Assembly: GCA_900767815.1 (NCBI GenBank)
Contig: CAAGAM010000247.1
Location: 1-47,743 of the forward strand
Reading direction: 5' to 3'
DNA length: 47,743 nucleotides
From: Clostridia bacterium
GTDB taxonomy: Bacteria; Bacillota; Clostridia; Christensenellales; Borkfalkiaceae
The translations under genes and the position numbers were made by a program. Below the pieces are notes generated by a model. It made no database searches and had not been told where the DNA came from. It was given only the letters and a program-made list of their open reading frames with translations. Of the stretch, positions 31,666 to 41,251 are shown piece by piece. Within the stretch, counting starts at the first letter, position 1. Each line of letters starts with the position of its first letter.

Positions 31666-31680
31666 AACCGCACGCGCGGT
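31666..31680 (+). repeat. Second copy of AACCGCACGCGCGGT, upstream of uxaC
   Basis: The 15-bp sequence AACCGCACGCGCGGT also occurs at 31545-31559. It contains the small palindrome ACCGC-ACGC-GCGGT. This copy lies just before the uxaC ribosome-binding site and about 20 bp after a TATAAT (31640-31645) that has no good -35 box, so it is a candidate regulator site for a weak promoter. Confidence 0.5.
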
Positions 31681-31694
31681 CAGGGAGCTTGAAA

Positions 31695-33092
31695 ATGAGT
31701 TATATAAAAGATAATTTCCTGCTTGAAAATAAAACCGCCGAAAGGCTTTACGAAACTTACGCGAAAGACATGCCGATTTTCGATTATCACTGTCATCTTC
31801 CCGAAAAACAGATTTTAGAAAACAAAAGGTTTTCGGATATATGCGAGATATGGCTCGGCGGCGACCATTACAAGTGGAGACTTATGAGAAATTACGGCGT
31901 GAACGAAGAGCTTATCACGGGCAACGCGTCGAACCGCGAAAAGTTCGGCGCATATTGCAAAACTCTCGGAACGGCTTTCGGCAACCCCCTTTATCACTGG
32001 TCTCAGGTTGAACTTAAAGAATTTTTCGGTTGCGAACTCGAAATAAACGAGGAAAACGCCGAAAAAATATGGGAGCAGTGCAACGATTACATCGCAAAAA
32101 ACGACGTTACGCCCGCAAGTTTAATCGAGCGTTCCAACGTTAAATGCGTCGTGACCACCAACGAGGTTTTCGACGATCTTACGACGTTTGAAAAAATTAA
32201 GGAAAAGGGATATAAATTTACCGTTATTCCCGCATTCCGCGCAGACAAAATAATGAATATCGAAGCGGAGAAGTATAACGATTTCATCGGGCTTTTAGAG
32301 GAGAAAACGAGCAAAATAAACGACCTTAAAGACCTTGAAGCCGCGCTCGAAACAAGGCTCGAAGCGTTTATAAAAGTCGGTTGCAGGGCAAGCGATATCG
32401 CCTTGGAGAGCGTTTATCCCGTAGCGGACGGAAAGCTTGCGGAAGAGGTTTTCTTAAAGCGCAGAAGCGGTAAAGCGGTAACGGAAGAGGAGACAAAAGA
32501 GTTTAAGGGATACCTTACTTACTTCCTCATGAAGATGTATGCAAAACATAACGTCGCAACCGAACTTCACGTCGGCGCGATGAGAAACAACAATTCTGAC
32601 ATGCTTAAAAAGCTCGGGCTTGATACGGGATTCGACAGTATTTCCGAAGAGAACAGCATTAAAAACATGTCGAGGCTTTTTGATAAGCTCAACAGCGAAA
32701 AGTCCCTGCCGAAGTCGATTATCTTCAATTTGAACCCCAAAATGAACAGCGAAATCATGACGCTTGCGGGGTGCTTCCAGTCAAGCGAAGCGAAGGGTAA
32801 AATTCAGTACGGACCCGCTTGGTGGTTCCTCGATAACAAAGCGGGAATGTATAAGCATCTCGACGATTTAACCGCTACGGGGTATCTCGGCGCGTTTATC
32901 GGCATGCTTACCGACAGCCGTTCTTTCCTTTCTTACCCCCGCCATCATTATTTCCGCAGAATACTTTGTAACTATCTCGGCAAACTTATGGAAAACGGAG
33001 AAATGACGACGAACGAAAAACTTGTCGGCGAAGTGATAAAAGATATCTGTTACCGCAACGCCGTAGATTATTTCGGAATCGATTTGAAATAA
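31695..33092 (+). CDS. uxaC: Glucuronate (uronate) isomerase
   Basis: The protein has 465 residues, normal for UxaC. The amidohydrolase-type metal motif is FDYHCHLP (His32, His34). The family stretches GGDHYKWRLMRNYGV, TELHVGAMRNNN, QYGPAWWFLDNKAGM and LTDSRSFLSYPRHHYFRRI are present. It converts D-glucuronate to D-fructuronate or D-galacturonate to D-tagaturonate in pectin and glucuronide breakdown. The ATG follows AGGGAG. The other uronate genes (uxaB, uxuA, kdgK) are not in the window. A convergent AraC regulator and an ABC sugar transporter next to it may supply the sugar. No strong -35 box is seen, which suggests activator control. Confidence 0.96.
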   Translation: MSYIKDNFLLENKTAERLYETYAKDMPIFDYHCHLPEKQILENKRFSDICEIWLGGDHYKWRLMRNYGVNEELITGNASNREKFGAYCKTLGTAFGNPLYHWSQVELKEFFGCELEINEENAEKIWEQCNDYIAKNDVTPASLIERSNVKCVVTTNEVFDDLTTFEKIKEKGYKFTVIPAFRADKIMNIEAEKYNDFIGLLEEKTSKINDLKDLEAALETRLEAFIKVGCRASDIALESVYPVADGKLAEEVFLKRRSGKAVTEEETKEFKGYLTYFLMKMYAKHNVATELHVGAMRNNNSDMLKKLGLDTGFDSISEENSIKNMSRLFDKLNSEKSLPKSIIFNLNPKMNSEIMTLAGCFQSSEAKGKIQYGPAWWFLDNKAGMYKHLDDLTATGYLGAFIGMLTDSRSFLSYPRHHYFRRILCNYLGKLMENGEMTTNEKLVGEVIKDICYRNAVDYFGIDLK

Positions 33093-33122
33093 AAATCGGC
33101 TCATCAAGAGACAAAAATGCCT

Positions 33123-33140
33123 CTATAAGCCGATTATCGG
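33123..33140 (+). repeat. Loop motif copy downstream of uxaC
   Basis: CTATAAGCCGATTATCGG lies 31 bp after the uxaC stop. The motif can pair with AATCGGCT at 33095-33102 (AGCCGATT) as well as form the usual short CC/GG-closed loop. A separate strong terminator follows immediately. Confidence 0.6.
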
Positions 33141-34090
<950 letters not shown>

Positions 34091-34329
34091 CTTTCCTCCC
34101 GTAACGTGCCTGCACGGTTGAGTTTTAAATTCTTCCCGTCAGGCGTTTTCTTTCCCTTTATCGTTTTCATTATAACATAGAGCGCGCGTAAATTCAACCC
34201 TTTTCCGGAAAAAAGTTGCATTTCTTGATAAATTTTCAGAACAACTTATGCAATGTATTTTATTGTATACGGAAAGTACCAATTTTTATCATGATTTTTT
34301 CTGCAAAAAAAAGCCGACACTTTTTGCTA

Positions 34330-34358
34330 TTGAAACCGTGTGAACGTTGTGTTATGCT
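34330..34358 (+). promoter_or_regulatory. Promoter of the sugar ABC operon
   Basis: TTGAAA (34330-34335), a 17-bp spacer and TATGCT (34353-34358) precede the ATPase ATG (34419). Further upstream TTGCAT and ATGCAA (34216-34221 and 34248-34253) form a widely spaced inverted repeat that could be an AraC site. The rest of 34091-34329 is AT-rich without a gene. Confidence 0.6.
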
Positions 34359-34418
34359 AAAAACAGACTTAGGCAAACGAAATTCGCTTGCGGTCGAATA
34401 CAGGAAGAGGGAAGAGAA

Positions 34419-35921
34419 ATGAGTGTATTGCTTGAAATGAAAGGGATTTCCAAGCGATTCCGCGGAGTTCACGCCTTAAAGGGAGTCGACTTCGATTTGC
34501 GGGAAGGCGAAGTACACGCGCTCGTCGGAGAGAACGGCGCGGGAAAATCGACGCTTATGAAAGTGCTTACGGGAATCCATCAACCGGACTTTGGTGAAAT
34601 TTTTTATCTCGGCAAGCCTTACGCCGTCAAAGATATCGGCGAAGCGCAGGCTCTCGGGATAAGCATGGTTCACCAGGAACTCAACATGATGAACGATCTG
34701 ACCGTCGCGCAGAACATTTTTATCGGCAGAGAGATCAGATCGGGTCTGTTTATCAAAGACAACGATATGGTAAAAGAGGCCCGCGCGATTTTCGATCGTA
34801 TAGGAATAGACATCGATCCGAAAATCAAGCTCGGCAGGCTTACCGTAGGTAAACAGCAAATGGTCGAAATCGCAAAGGCGGTTTCGAGAGATTGTAAAAT
34901 TCTCGTTCTCGACGAGCCTACGGCGGCATTGACGCAAAGCGAAATCGACGAATTGTTCCGTATAATGCACGACCTTAAGTCGAAGGGCATCGGAATGATT
35001 TACATCTCCCACAGAATGGACGAAATAAAGACGATTTCCGACAGAATTACCGTCATGAGAGACGGCGAATACGTCGGGACGGTGGATACGGATTCGGTCA
35101 CGAAAGACGAAATCATCAACATGATGATAGGAAGAGTCGTTTACGAAGATCCGAAAACGCACAGCGAAGTTCCCGAGGACGCGGAAGTCGTTTTAGAAGT
35201 AAAACATTTAACTTCGGGTAATCTTTTCAAAGACGTGAGCTTTAAATTGAGAAAAGGCGAAGTTCTCGGCTTTTCGGGGCTTATGGGCGCGGGCAGAACG
35301 GAAGTGGCGAGAGCCGTTTTCGGAGCAGACCCTATAGATTCGGGCGAAATTTACGTAAACGGAAGACCGGTAACGATAAAATCGCCTAAGGACGCCGTAA
35401 ATCTCGGGATAGGTTATCTTTCCGAAGACAGAAAACGTTACGGGCTGATGCTCGACAAATCGGTTGCGGAGAACACCGCGCTCGCGTCGCTTGACAAATA
35501 CATAAAATTCGGTCTTATCGACGACAAGAAGATAAAAGAGGACGCGCAGACCGAAAACGACAAGCTGAGAACGAAAACTCCGTCTATGGACCAGGCTCTT
35601 AAAAACCTTTCGGGCGGAAACCAGCAAAAAGTCATCATTGCGCGCTGGCTCATAAAGAACAGCGATATTCTTATTTTCGACGAGCCGACGAGAGGAATCG
35701 ACGTCGGAGCGAAAAGCGAAATCTACACGCTTATGAACGATCTCGCGAAAAGAGGAAAATCGATAATCATGATTTCTTCGGAACTCGTGGAAGTCCTCAG
35801 AATGAGCGACAGAGTGCTTGTAATGTGCGAAGGCAGAAAAACGGGCGAACTCGATATTTCCGAAGCAAGCCAGGAAAAAATAATGCAGCTTGCCACTCAT
35901 CGCGAAAACGCGGTATGCTGA
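34419..35921 (+). CDS. Sugar ABC transporter ATPase (RbsA/MglA type)
   Basis: The protein has 500 residues from the ATG at 34419 (preceded by GGAAGAGGGAAGAG). It is the double-ATPase of CUT2 importers. The first domain has Walker A GENGAGKST (about 36-44), Walker B ILVLDEPTAALT and a degenerate signature LTVGKQQ. The second has a weak Walker A GLMGAGRTE, the signature LSGGNQQKV and ILIFDEPTRGID. This asymmetry is normal for RbsA/MglA. It drives import of a pentose, hexose or hexuronate with the permease and binding protein encoded next. Substrate not determinable from sequence; uxaC nearby makes a uronate possible. Confidence 0.93.
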   Translation: MSVLLEMKGISKRFRGVHALKGVDFDLREGEVHALVGENGAGKSTLMKVLTGIHQPDFGEIFYLGKPYAVKDIGEAQALGISMVHQELNMMNDLTVAQNIFIGREIRSGLFIKDNDMVKEARAIFDRIGIDIDPKIKLGRLTVGKQQMVEIAKAVSRDCKILVLDEPTAALTQSEIDELFRIMHDLKSKGIGMIYISHRMDEIKTISDRITVMRDGEYVGTVDTDSVTKDEIINMMIGRVVYEDPKTHSEVPEDAEVVLEVKHLTSGNLFKDVSFKLRKGEVLGFSGLMGAGRTEVARAVFGADPIDSGEIYVNGRPVTIKSPKDAVNLGIGYLSEDRKRYGLMLDKSVAENTALASLDKYIKFGLIDDKKIKEDAQTENDKLRTKTPSMDQALKNLSGGNQQKVIIARWLIKNSDILIFDEPTRGIDVGAKSEIYTLMNDLAKRGKSIIMISSELVEVLRMSDRVLVMCEGRKTGELDISEASQEKIMQLATHRENAVC

Positions 35922-35956
35922 AATACGAAAATATATAATTTACGGGAGAAAACAGT

Positions 35957-37309
35957 ATGAATAACGAAAAGAACACAAATACATTCGGCGCAACGCTCAA
36001 TATGCGCGGCAAAATGCGTCGGGCAGGCGTAAGAACGGCAGACTATCTCAAAGTCAACGGTAAGCAGAACATGATAATAATCGGGGCTACCATTTTCCTG
36101 TTTATTATCTTCACTATCATCAATCCGAGTTATGCGGAAAGCTCTAACCTTTTAACGATGGTTAAATCGTTCGTGCCGTATGCGATTTTAGGTCTCGGCG
36201 TAACGTTCGTCATCGCGACGGGCGGAATCGATCTTTCCATCGGAACGGTTATGTTCGCGTCCTCCGTTATAGCGGGGGCGATCGTCGGAAGTTCGACGAC
36301 GATGACTTCAAATCTCTGGCTTGCCATTCCGATAATGCTCTTAGTCGGATTGCTGTTCGGTTTTTTAAACGGATTTCTTGTTGCGAAATGCAAACTTCCT
36401 CCGTTTATCGCAACGCTCGGCACGATGTTGTTCTCACGCGGAATATCCGCGGTTATATCGCAGGTGATAACCGGCGCTTCGACGGCTGTTAAATATCCCT
36501 CCACAGGGTGGCTACAAAGCGTGTTTTCAAATCTTAACGGATTCCCTATAGGTCTTGTCTGGGTTTTAGGGCTTACCGTTATATGTATGATTCTCATGTT
36601 CAAAACCAAAGTCGGAAGATACATTCTTTCGATCGGAAGTAACGAAGAAGCAACTCGTCTTTCGGGTATCGACGTAGACAAATTCAAGATGATCGCTTAC
36701 GTTATCGGCGGACTTTTCGCGGGTATTGCCGCAATCTTCTGGACGGCGACGAATCCCTCCATTCCTCTTTCGGAAGGAAGCGGAAAGGAACTCGACGCGA
36801 TCGCCGGCGTTTATATCGGCGGAACAAGCACGACGGGCGGATTCGCTTCTATAGTAGGAACGATTTTCGGCGCGATTATCCTCGTCGTAATTCGTCAGGG
36901 ACTTAACTTCATGCTCGTTCAGTTCAACTCGACTTTATCGCCCACGTTCATAACTTATGCCGTTACCGGCGTAATAGTCGTAGGCGCGGTTCTTCTCGAC
37001 GTTTTGAAGAGACAATCGGCTAACCGCGTGAGACAGGAAAAGAAAGCGGAAAAGTTTGCAAGAAAGACAAAGGAACGCATCGCGGAACTCAATCTCGAAA
37101 AAGATTACGCGCTTTCCGCAAAAGGTAACGCCGAGGCGGACAAGAGAGTTAAAGAGATAGACGAAGAAATAGCCTCTTTAAAAGCGGAGTTAAAGAACAA
37201 ACTCCCCGCGCTCAAAGCCGAAGACATGGCGGAAGCGGAAGAAGAGAAAAAACGCAAAGACGAAATAAAGGCGGCGGAGAAATCCGAAAAAAACGCTTTG
37301 AAAAAATAA
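35957..37309 (+). CDS. Sugar ABC transporter permease (RbsC type) with charged C-terminal extension
   Basis: The protein has 450 residues; RbsC-type permeases are usually about 320-340. Eight to ten membrane helices span about 35-350; family motifs are LGVTFVIATGGIDLSIGTVM, CKLPPFIATLGTMLFSRGI and DAIAGVYIGGTSTTGGFASI. The last 100 residues are highly charged and helical (QEKKAEKFARKTKERIAELN, then KEIDEEIASLKAELKNKLPA), likely a cytoplasmic coiled coil. Such tails are not part of the transporter core. Its purpose is unknown; contact with a cytoplasmic partner is possible. It starts 35 bp after the ATPase stop with its own GGGAGAAAA. Confidence 0.92.
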   Translation: MNNEKNTNTFGATLNMRGKMRRAGVRTADYLKVNGKQNMIIIGATIFLFIIFTIINPSYAESSNLLTMVKSFVPYAILGLGVTFVIATGGIDLSIGTVMFASSVIAGAIVGSSTTMTSNLWLAIPIMLLVGLLFGFLNGFLVAKCKLPPFIATLGTMLFSRGISAVISQVITGASTAVKYPSTGWLQSVFSNLNGFPIGLVWVLGLTVICMILMFKTKVGRYILSIGSNEEATRLSGIDVDKFKMIAYVIGGLFAGIAAIFWTATNPSIPLSEGSGKELDAIAGVYIGGTSTTGGFASIVGTIFGAIILVVIRQGLNFMLVQFNSTLSPTFITYAVTGVIVVGAVLLDVLKRQSANRVRQEKKAEKFARKTKERIAELNLEKDYALSAKGNAEADKRVKEIDEEIASLKAELKNKLPALKAEDMAEAEEEKKRKDEIKAAEKSEKNALKK

Positions 37310-37395
37310 TTAAAAACAATCAAAAAATATATTAAACGGGATTTACGCCTTACGGCGCGAATTATAAAAAATATGTTTCGAGGAGGAAACAGAAA

Positions 37396-38442
37396 ATGAA
37401 ACTTAAGAAAATACTCGGCATTGCCATGGCAGCCACACTCTCTGCGGCGTTACTTTTAACGGGTACGTCCTGCGGAAAGAAAGACGACGGGAAAAAGACT
37501 ATAGCAGTTATCGCCAAGGGTGAAACGCATGCGTTCTGGCAAGCCGTTAGGGCGGGGGCCGTAGATGCGGGTGCGAAATACGGTTATGAAATAACCTTTG
37601 CAGGTCCCACCGCGGAAAGCGAAACTTATATTCCCGAACAGCGCGAAAAGTTACAGTCGGCTTTAAACAGCAAATCCACGAAAGCAATCGTTCTCGCAAC
37701 GATCGGTCAGGGTTTTGCGGACGAACTCGTAACCGCATACAACAAGAAAATTCCCGTCGTAGAGTTCGATAGCGGACTTTATGCGGACCGTGCAGACGTA
37801 ACGCCGGGCAAAGATCCCACGATCGGAAAAGTTGCAACCGATAACAAGGCGGCGGCGGCTCTCGTTGCGGAAAACTTCTATAAGTACCTTAAAACAAACA
37901 ATAAGATAAGCGCGGATAAAACGTTCAAAATCGGCGTTATCCAGCACGATTCTTCCTCAACCGGTATCGACAGAGCGAGCGGCTTCGAAGAAAAATTCAA
38001 AGCTCTTGCAAAAGCCGACGGCATAACCGTAGAAGTAAACCATCAGACGAAGACCAACAACGACGGCGAATATAAAGCGGCGGCTCAGGCTCTTCAGGTT
38101 GCGGGCGTCGACGCGATATTCATGTCCAACGAAGGCGTCGTAAACGAAGTTTCGGCGGAAGTTGTGGACAGCAAGTCTGCTAAATACGAAAACATTCTTT
38201 TCTGCGGATTCGACTGCGGAACCAATCAGTATAACTGGGTAAAGAACGTAGGAGGGAAGTATCCCACGCTTGTAGGCTCTGTTGCTCAGGACTCTTATTC
38301 GATAGGCTATAAGGCTGTCGAAATGGCTGCAAAGAAACTTGCGGGCGAATCGTTCGAACAAAACGTCGGTATCGCGGGTCAGTGGTACACTTCCGCAAAC
38401 GTCGACAACCTTAAATCGCAGAATATCTTCTACGAAGGATAA
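37396..38442 (+). CDS. Sugar ABC transporter substrate-binding lipoprotein (RbsB type)
   Basis: The protein has 348 residues. The signal peptide has lipobox LTGTSC (Cys26). The type 1 periplasmic-binding fold starts at KTIAVIAKGETHAFWQAVRA and has the hinge-region motifs NSKSTKAIVLATIGQG and KIPVVEFDSGL, then FKIGVIQHDSSSTGIDRASG. It captures the sugar outside the membrane for the RbsA/RbsC-type pair. It is the last gene of the operon, 86 bp after the permease, behind AGGAGGAAAC, with two hairpins beyond the stop. The substrate is not known: MglB, RbsB and uronate binders all share this fold. Confidence 0.93.
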   Translation: MKLKKILGIAMAATLSAALLLTGTSCGKKDDGKKTIAVIAKGETHAFWQAVRAGAVDAGAKYGYEITFAGPTAESETYIPEQREKLQSALNSKSTKAIVLATIGQGFADELVTAYNKKIPVVEFDSGLYADRADVTPGKDPTIGKVATDNKAAAALVAENFYKYLKTNNKISADKTFKIGVIQHDSSSTGIDRASGFEEKFKALAKADGITVEVNHQTKTNNDGEYKAAAQALQVAGVDAIFMSNEGVVNEVSAEVVDSKSAKYENILFCGFDCGTNQYNWVKNVGGKYPTLVGSVAQDSYSIGYKAVEMAAKKLAGESFEQNVGIAGQWYTSANVDNLKSQNIFYEG

Positions 38443-38464
38443 TTCAGCTCATCCCTTTCCCGTA

Positions 38465-38510
38465 AAGAGGTCGGGTTAAAGCTCTCGGGCTTTAGCTCGA
38501 CTTCTTTTTT
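38465..38510 (+). terminator. Terminator of the sugar ABC operon
   Basis: An 18-bp stem with several G-U pairs (AAGAGGTCGGGTTAAAGC with GCTTTAGCTCGACTTCTT) has a 6-nt loop and runs into TTTTTT. Confidence 0.85.
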
Positions 38511-38529
38511 AATGCGTACATTAAATATA

Positions 38530-38567
38530 AAAAACCAACCTATAAGTCGATTATCGGGTTGGTTTTT
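38530..38567. repeat. Loop-motif hairpin and bidirectional terminator (sugar ABC / murG)
   Basis: The perfect 11-bp arms AAAAACCAACC and GGTTGGTTTTT enclose the 16-nt loop TATAAGTCGATTATCG. Both strands end in a T run. It lies 19 bp past the murG stop on the minus strand and after the operon terminator on the plus strand. It is the cleanest member of the family. Confidence 0.85.
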
Positions 38568-38585
38568 ATGTTATCGGTCGGTTTT

Positions 38586-39656
38586 TTATCCTTGCGTTCG
38601 GCGGGAAAAATCCGAGAGAATCGATATTACCCGTGCGTTTGCCGCCGTAAGATTCAGGAGCGAGCAGGCGTCTTTAAATTTCGGGCTGTTTTCATCAAGC
38701 CTTTTTATAACGTGAATAAGCGATTCGGGCGACAGTTTGTCTTCGGGAAGGACGGCTATCGCTCCTTTACGTCTGAAATACGCGGCGTTTTCCTCCTGAT
38801 CGCCTCTCGAATTTCCCTTCGGAAGAGGAATCGCGGCGGTGGGGATATTAAGCGCGATAAGCTCGAAAAGAGTGTTCGCGCCCGCTCTCGAAACGCATAG
38901 ATCGGTCACGGCGAAAACATCGCCCATGTTCTGCGCGAACTCCGCCTCATAGATATTTTTCAGGCTGTTATCGAGCCGCTTCAGTTTGCCTTTGCCGCAT
39001 AGCCATATTACGTTGTATTTTTCCGAAATCTCTTCCGCCGCGCCGTAAAATGCGGAATTTATCGCCGAAGCCCCCTGGCTCCCGCCCGTTACGAGAAGTG
39101 TTTTTTTGTTTTTGTCAAGCCCGAACTTTTTTAAAAGAGCATTTTTATCGCGAGCTTTAAAAAGCGATTTATCGAGCGGAATACCAGTGTATTCGGCTTT
39201 TTCTATGTTTTTTGCGGTTTCTTCGAAGCCCGTCAGAAGTTTTGAAGAATATTTAAGCGCGATTTTGTTGGCAAGCCCGAGCGTTAAATCGGATTCGTGC
39301 GAGACGACGGGGATATTCATGCTTCCCGCCGCGATTACGACGGGAAGGGCTACGTACCCGCCTTTTGAAAAAACGACGTCGGGTTTAAGATTTTTCAGTA
39401 AATGTTTCGCCGTCGAAATCGCCTTTAAAAGTCTTATCGGGATAAGGGCGTTTTTTAAGGTCGGGCGTCTTTCGAGTTTTACGGCGGGAACGTAAAAGAA
39501 GGTTACGCCGTGTTTTTTCGCAAAATCAGATTCGACGCCGTCTTTTCTGCCTATATAATAAATTTCGTCAAAGTGTTTTTTCAAATCGGGCAGAAGCGCG
39601 AAGCACGGAACGACGTGTCCCGCCGTTCCTCCGCCCGTCAAAACGATCGTACTCAT
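38586..39656 (-). CDS. murG: UDP-N-acetylglucosamine transferase MurG
   Basis: The protein has 356 residues from the ATG at 39656, which gives MSTIVLTGGGTAGHVVP; seven extra codons upstream are possible but unlikely, because AGGAAAG lies before this ATG. Family motifs are the N-terminal glycine loop GGGTAGHV, ysKGGYVALPV (VFSKGGYVALPV, about residues 97-108) and the C-terminal LVTGGSQGASAINSAF and PLPKGNSRGDQEENA. It adds GlcNAc to lipid I to make lipid II at the inner membrane face. It is not beside other mur or division genes, so it stands alone here, between a sugar operon and glpK. Confidence 0.96.
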   Translation of the reverse strand: MSTIVLTGGGTAGHVVPCFALLPDLKKHFDEIYYIGRKDGVESDFAKKHGVTFFYVPAVKLERRPTLKNALIPIRLLKAISTAKHLLKNLKPDVVFSKGGYVALPVVIAAGSMNIPVVSHESDLTLGLANKIALKYSSKLLTGFEETAKNIEKAEYTGIPLDKSLFKARDKNALLKKFGLDKNKKTLLVTGGSQGASAINSAFYGAAEEISEKYNVIWLCGKGKLKRLDNSLKNIYEAEFAQNMGDVFAVTDLCVSRAGANTLFELIALNIPTAAIPLPKGNSRGDQEENAAYFRRKGAIAVLPEDKLSPESLIHVIKRLDENSPKFKDACSLLNLTAANARVISILSDFSRRTQG

Positions 39657-39725
39657 AAAATTCTTTCCTATAACCATAGTATGCGCCCGAAATGTGGAAT
39701 TTTGACAAAAATCTTTATAAATAGC

Positions 39726-39754
39726 TTGAAAAACGGAAAAATTTAGTATACAAT
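39726..39754 (+). promoter_or_regulatory. Promoter of the glpK operon
   Basis: TTGAAA (39726-39731), a 17-bp spacer and TACAAT (39749-39754) lie 28 bp before the glpK ATG, which also has AGAGAGGAAAA as ribosome-binding site. Confidence 0.7.
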
Positions 39755-39781
39755 AGAAGCATATATAAGAGAGGAAAATTC

Positions 39782-41251
39782 ATGGCATATATAATAGCGA
39801 TAGACGAGGGAACGACGAGTACGCGAGCCGTGCTTTACGACCTCGATAAGAAGAGAATAACGGCGCAAAAGGCTTCGCCCGTCAAGCAGATATATCCCGA
39901 GCAAGGCTATGTGGAGGAGAACGCGGGCGAAATTTACGCCGAAACGCTCGCGTCGCTCGTCGAGATGATCGAGCAGGCGGACAAGCCGGAAAGCATTTTA
40001 GGAATAGGCGTCACGAATCAGCGCGAAACGGTTATCGCGTGGGATAAAACCACGGGAAAACCGCTGTATAACGCAATCGTCTGGCAGTGCCGCAGAACGG
40101 CGGAAACCATCGCCGAAATAGGGGTAAAGCATGGCGGGACGATAAGAGAGAAAACGGGGCTTGTTTTAGACGCGTATTTTTCGGCAAGCAAGATGAAATG
40201 GCTTATGGATAACGTCTCCGCGATAAGGGAAAAAGCCGCCGCGGGCGAGCTTTGCTTCGGAACGGTTGACAGTTTTCTTTGTTACAAACTCACGGGCGGG
40301 AAAGCATTTGTAACCGACGTTACCAACGCGTCCCGAACGATGCTTTTCAATATTCACACCTGCGAATGGGACGACGAGCTTCTGAATATTTTCGGAATCC
40401 CGAAAAACTCTCTGCCGAAAGTTATCATGTCGGACGAGACGGTTGGGGAATTTGAGTATAACGGGGTTAAAATTCCCGTTTGCGGAGTCGCGGGGGATCA
40501 GCAGGCGGCGCTTGTCGGACAAGGCTGCCTCAACGTCGGCGATAGTAAAATAACTTACGGAACAGGGCTTTTCATGCTGTATAACACGGGTGAAAAGGCT
40601 ATTATTTCTAAAAACGGACTTGTTACGACGATAGGTTACGGCATAGGCGGCAAAATTTCTTACGCTTTCGAGGGGAGCGTTTTCAATGCGGGCAGCGCGG
40701 TGCAGTGGCTCAGGGATAACTTGCGATTTTTCCGCCATTCGTCCGAAAGCGAAGCCCTTGCGGCTTCCGTCGAGGATTCGGGCGGAGTTTACGTCGTCCC
40801 CGCGTTTACGGGGCTTGGCGCACCATATTGGGATCCCGAAGCGAAGGGGCTTATTACGGGGATAACCCGCGCCACGACGAAGGCGCATATAACGAGAGCG
40901 ACGCTCGAATCGATGGCGTATTCGGCAAAAGACCTCGTAATCGTTATGGAAAAAGAAAGCGGAATCAAGCTTTCCGAGCTTAAATGCGACGGCGGAGCCT
41001 CTTCTAACGACCTTCTGATGCAATTTCAAGCGGACGTTCTGGGCGTCGGAGTGAACAGACCGAGAGAAAAGGAAAGCACCGCGCTCGGAGCGGTGTATTT
41101 ATGCGCGCTCGGGCTTAATCTTATTAAAAAAGAAGATATTTCGGATCTTCGGGAATGCGAGAAATTTTTCGAGCCGAAATACGACGAAGTAAAATACGAA
41201 AAATTATACGACGGATGGAAAAGAGCCGTCGGGAGGTGTCTGCATGACTGA
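39782..41251 (+). CDS. glpK: Glycerol kinase
   Basis: The protein has 489 residues. FGGY kinase marks are AIDEGTTSTRAVLYD (5-19, phosphate loop), GVTNQRETVIAWDKTTGKPL (about 78-97), GVAGDQQAALVGQG, ITYGTGLFMLYNTG and GVYVVPAFTGLGAPYWDPEA. It phosphorylates glycerol to sn-glycerol-3-phosphate. The 3' end overlaps the hydrolase gene by 8 bp, so the two are co-expressed; a lipase-like partner would release glycerol. HprK, which acts on HPr, is encoded 4 kb downstream. No glpF or glpD in the window. Confidence 0.96.
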   Translation: MAYIIAIDEGTTSTRAVLYDLDKKRITAQKASPVKQIYPEQGYVEENAGEIYAETLASLVEMIEQADKPESILGIGVTNQRETVIAWDKTTGKPLYNAIVWQCRRTAETIAEIGVKHGGTIREKTGLVLDAYFSASKMKWLMDNVSAIREKAAAGELCFGTVDSFLCYKLTGGKAFVTDVTNASRTMLFNIHTCEWDDELLNIFGIPKNSLPKVIMSDETVGEFEYNGVKIPVCGVAGDQQAALVGQGCLNVGDSKITYGTGLFMLYNTGEKAIISKNGLVTTIGYGIGGKISYAFEGSVFNAGSAVQWLRDNLRFFRHSSESEALAASVEDSGGVYVVPAFTGLGAPYWDPEAKGLITGITRATTKAHITRATLESMAYSAKDLVIVMEKESGIKLSELKCDGGASSNDLLMQFQADVLGVGVNRPREKESTALGAVYLCALGLNLIKKEDISDLRECEKFFEPKYDEVKYEKLYDGWKRAVGRCLHD

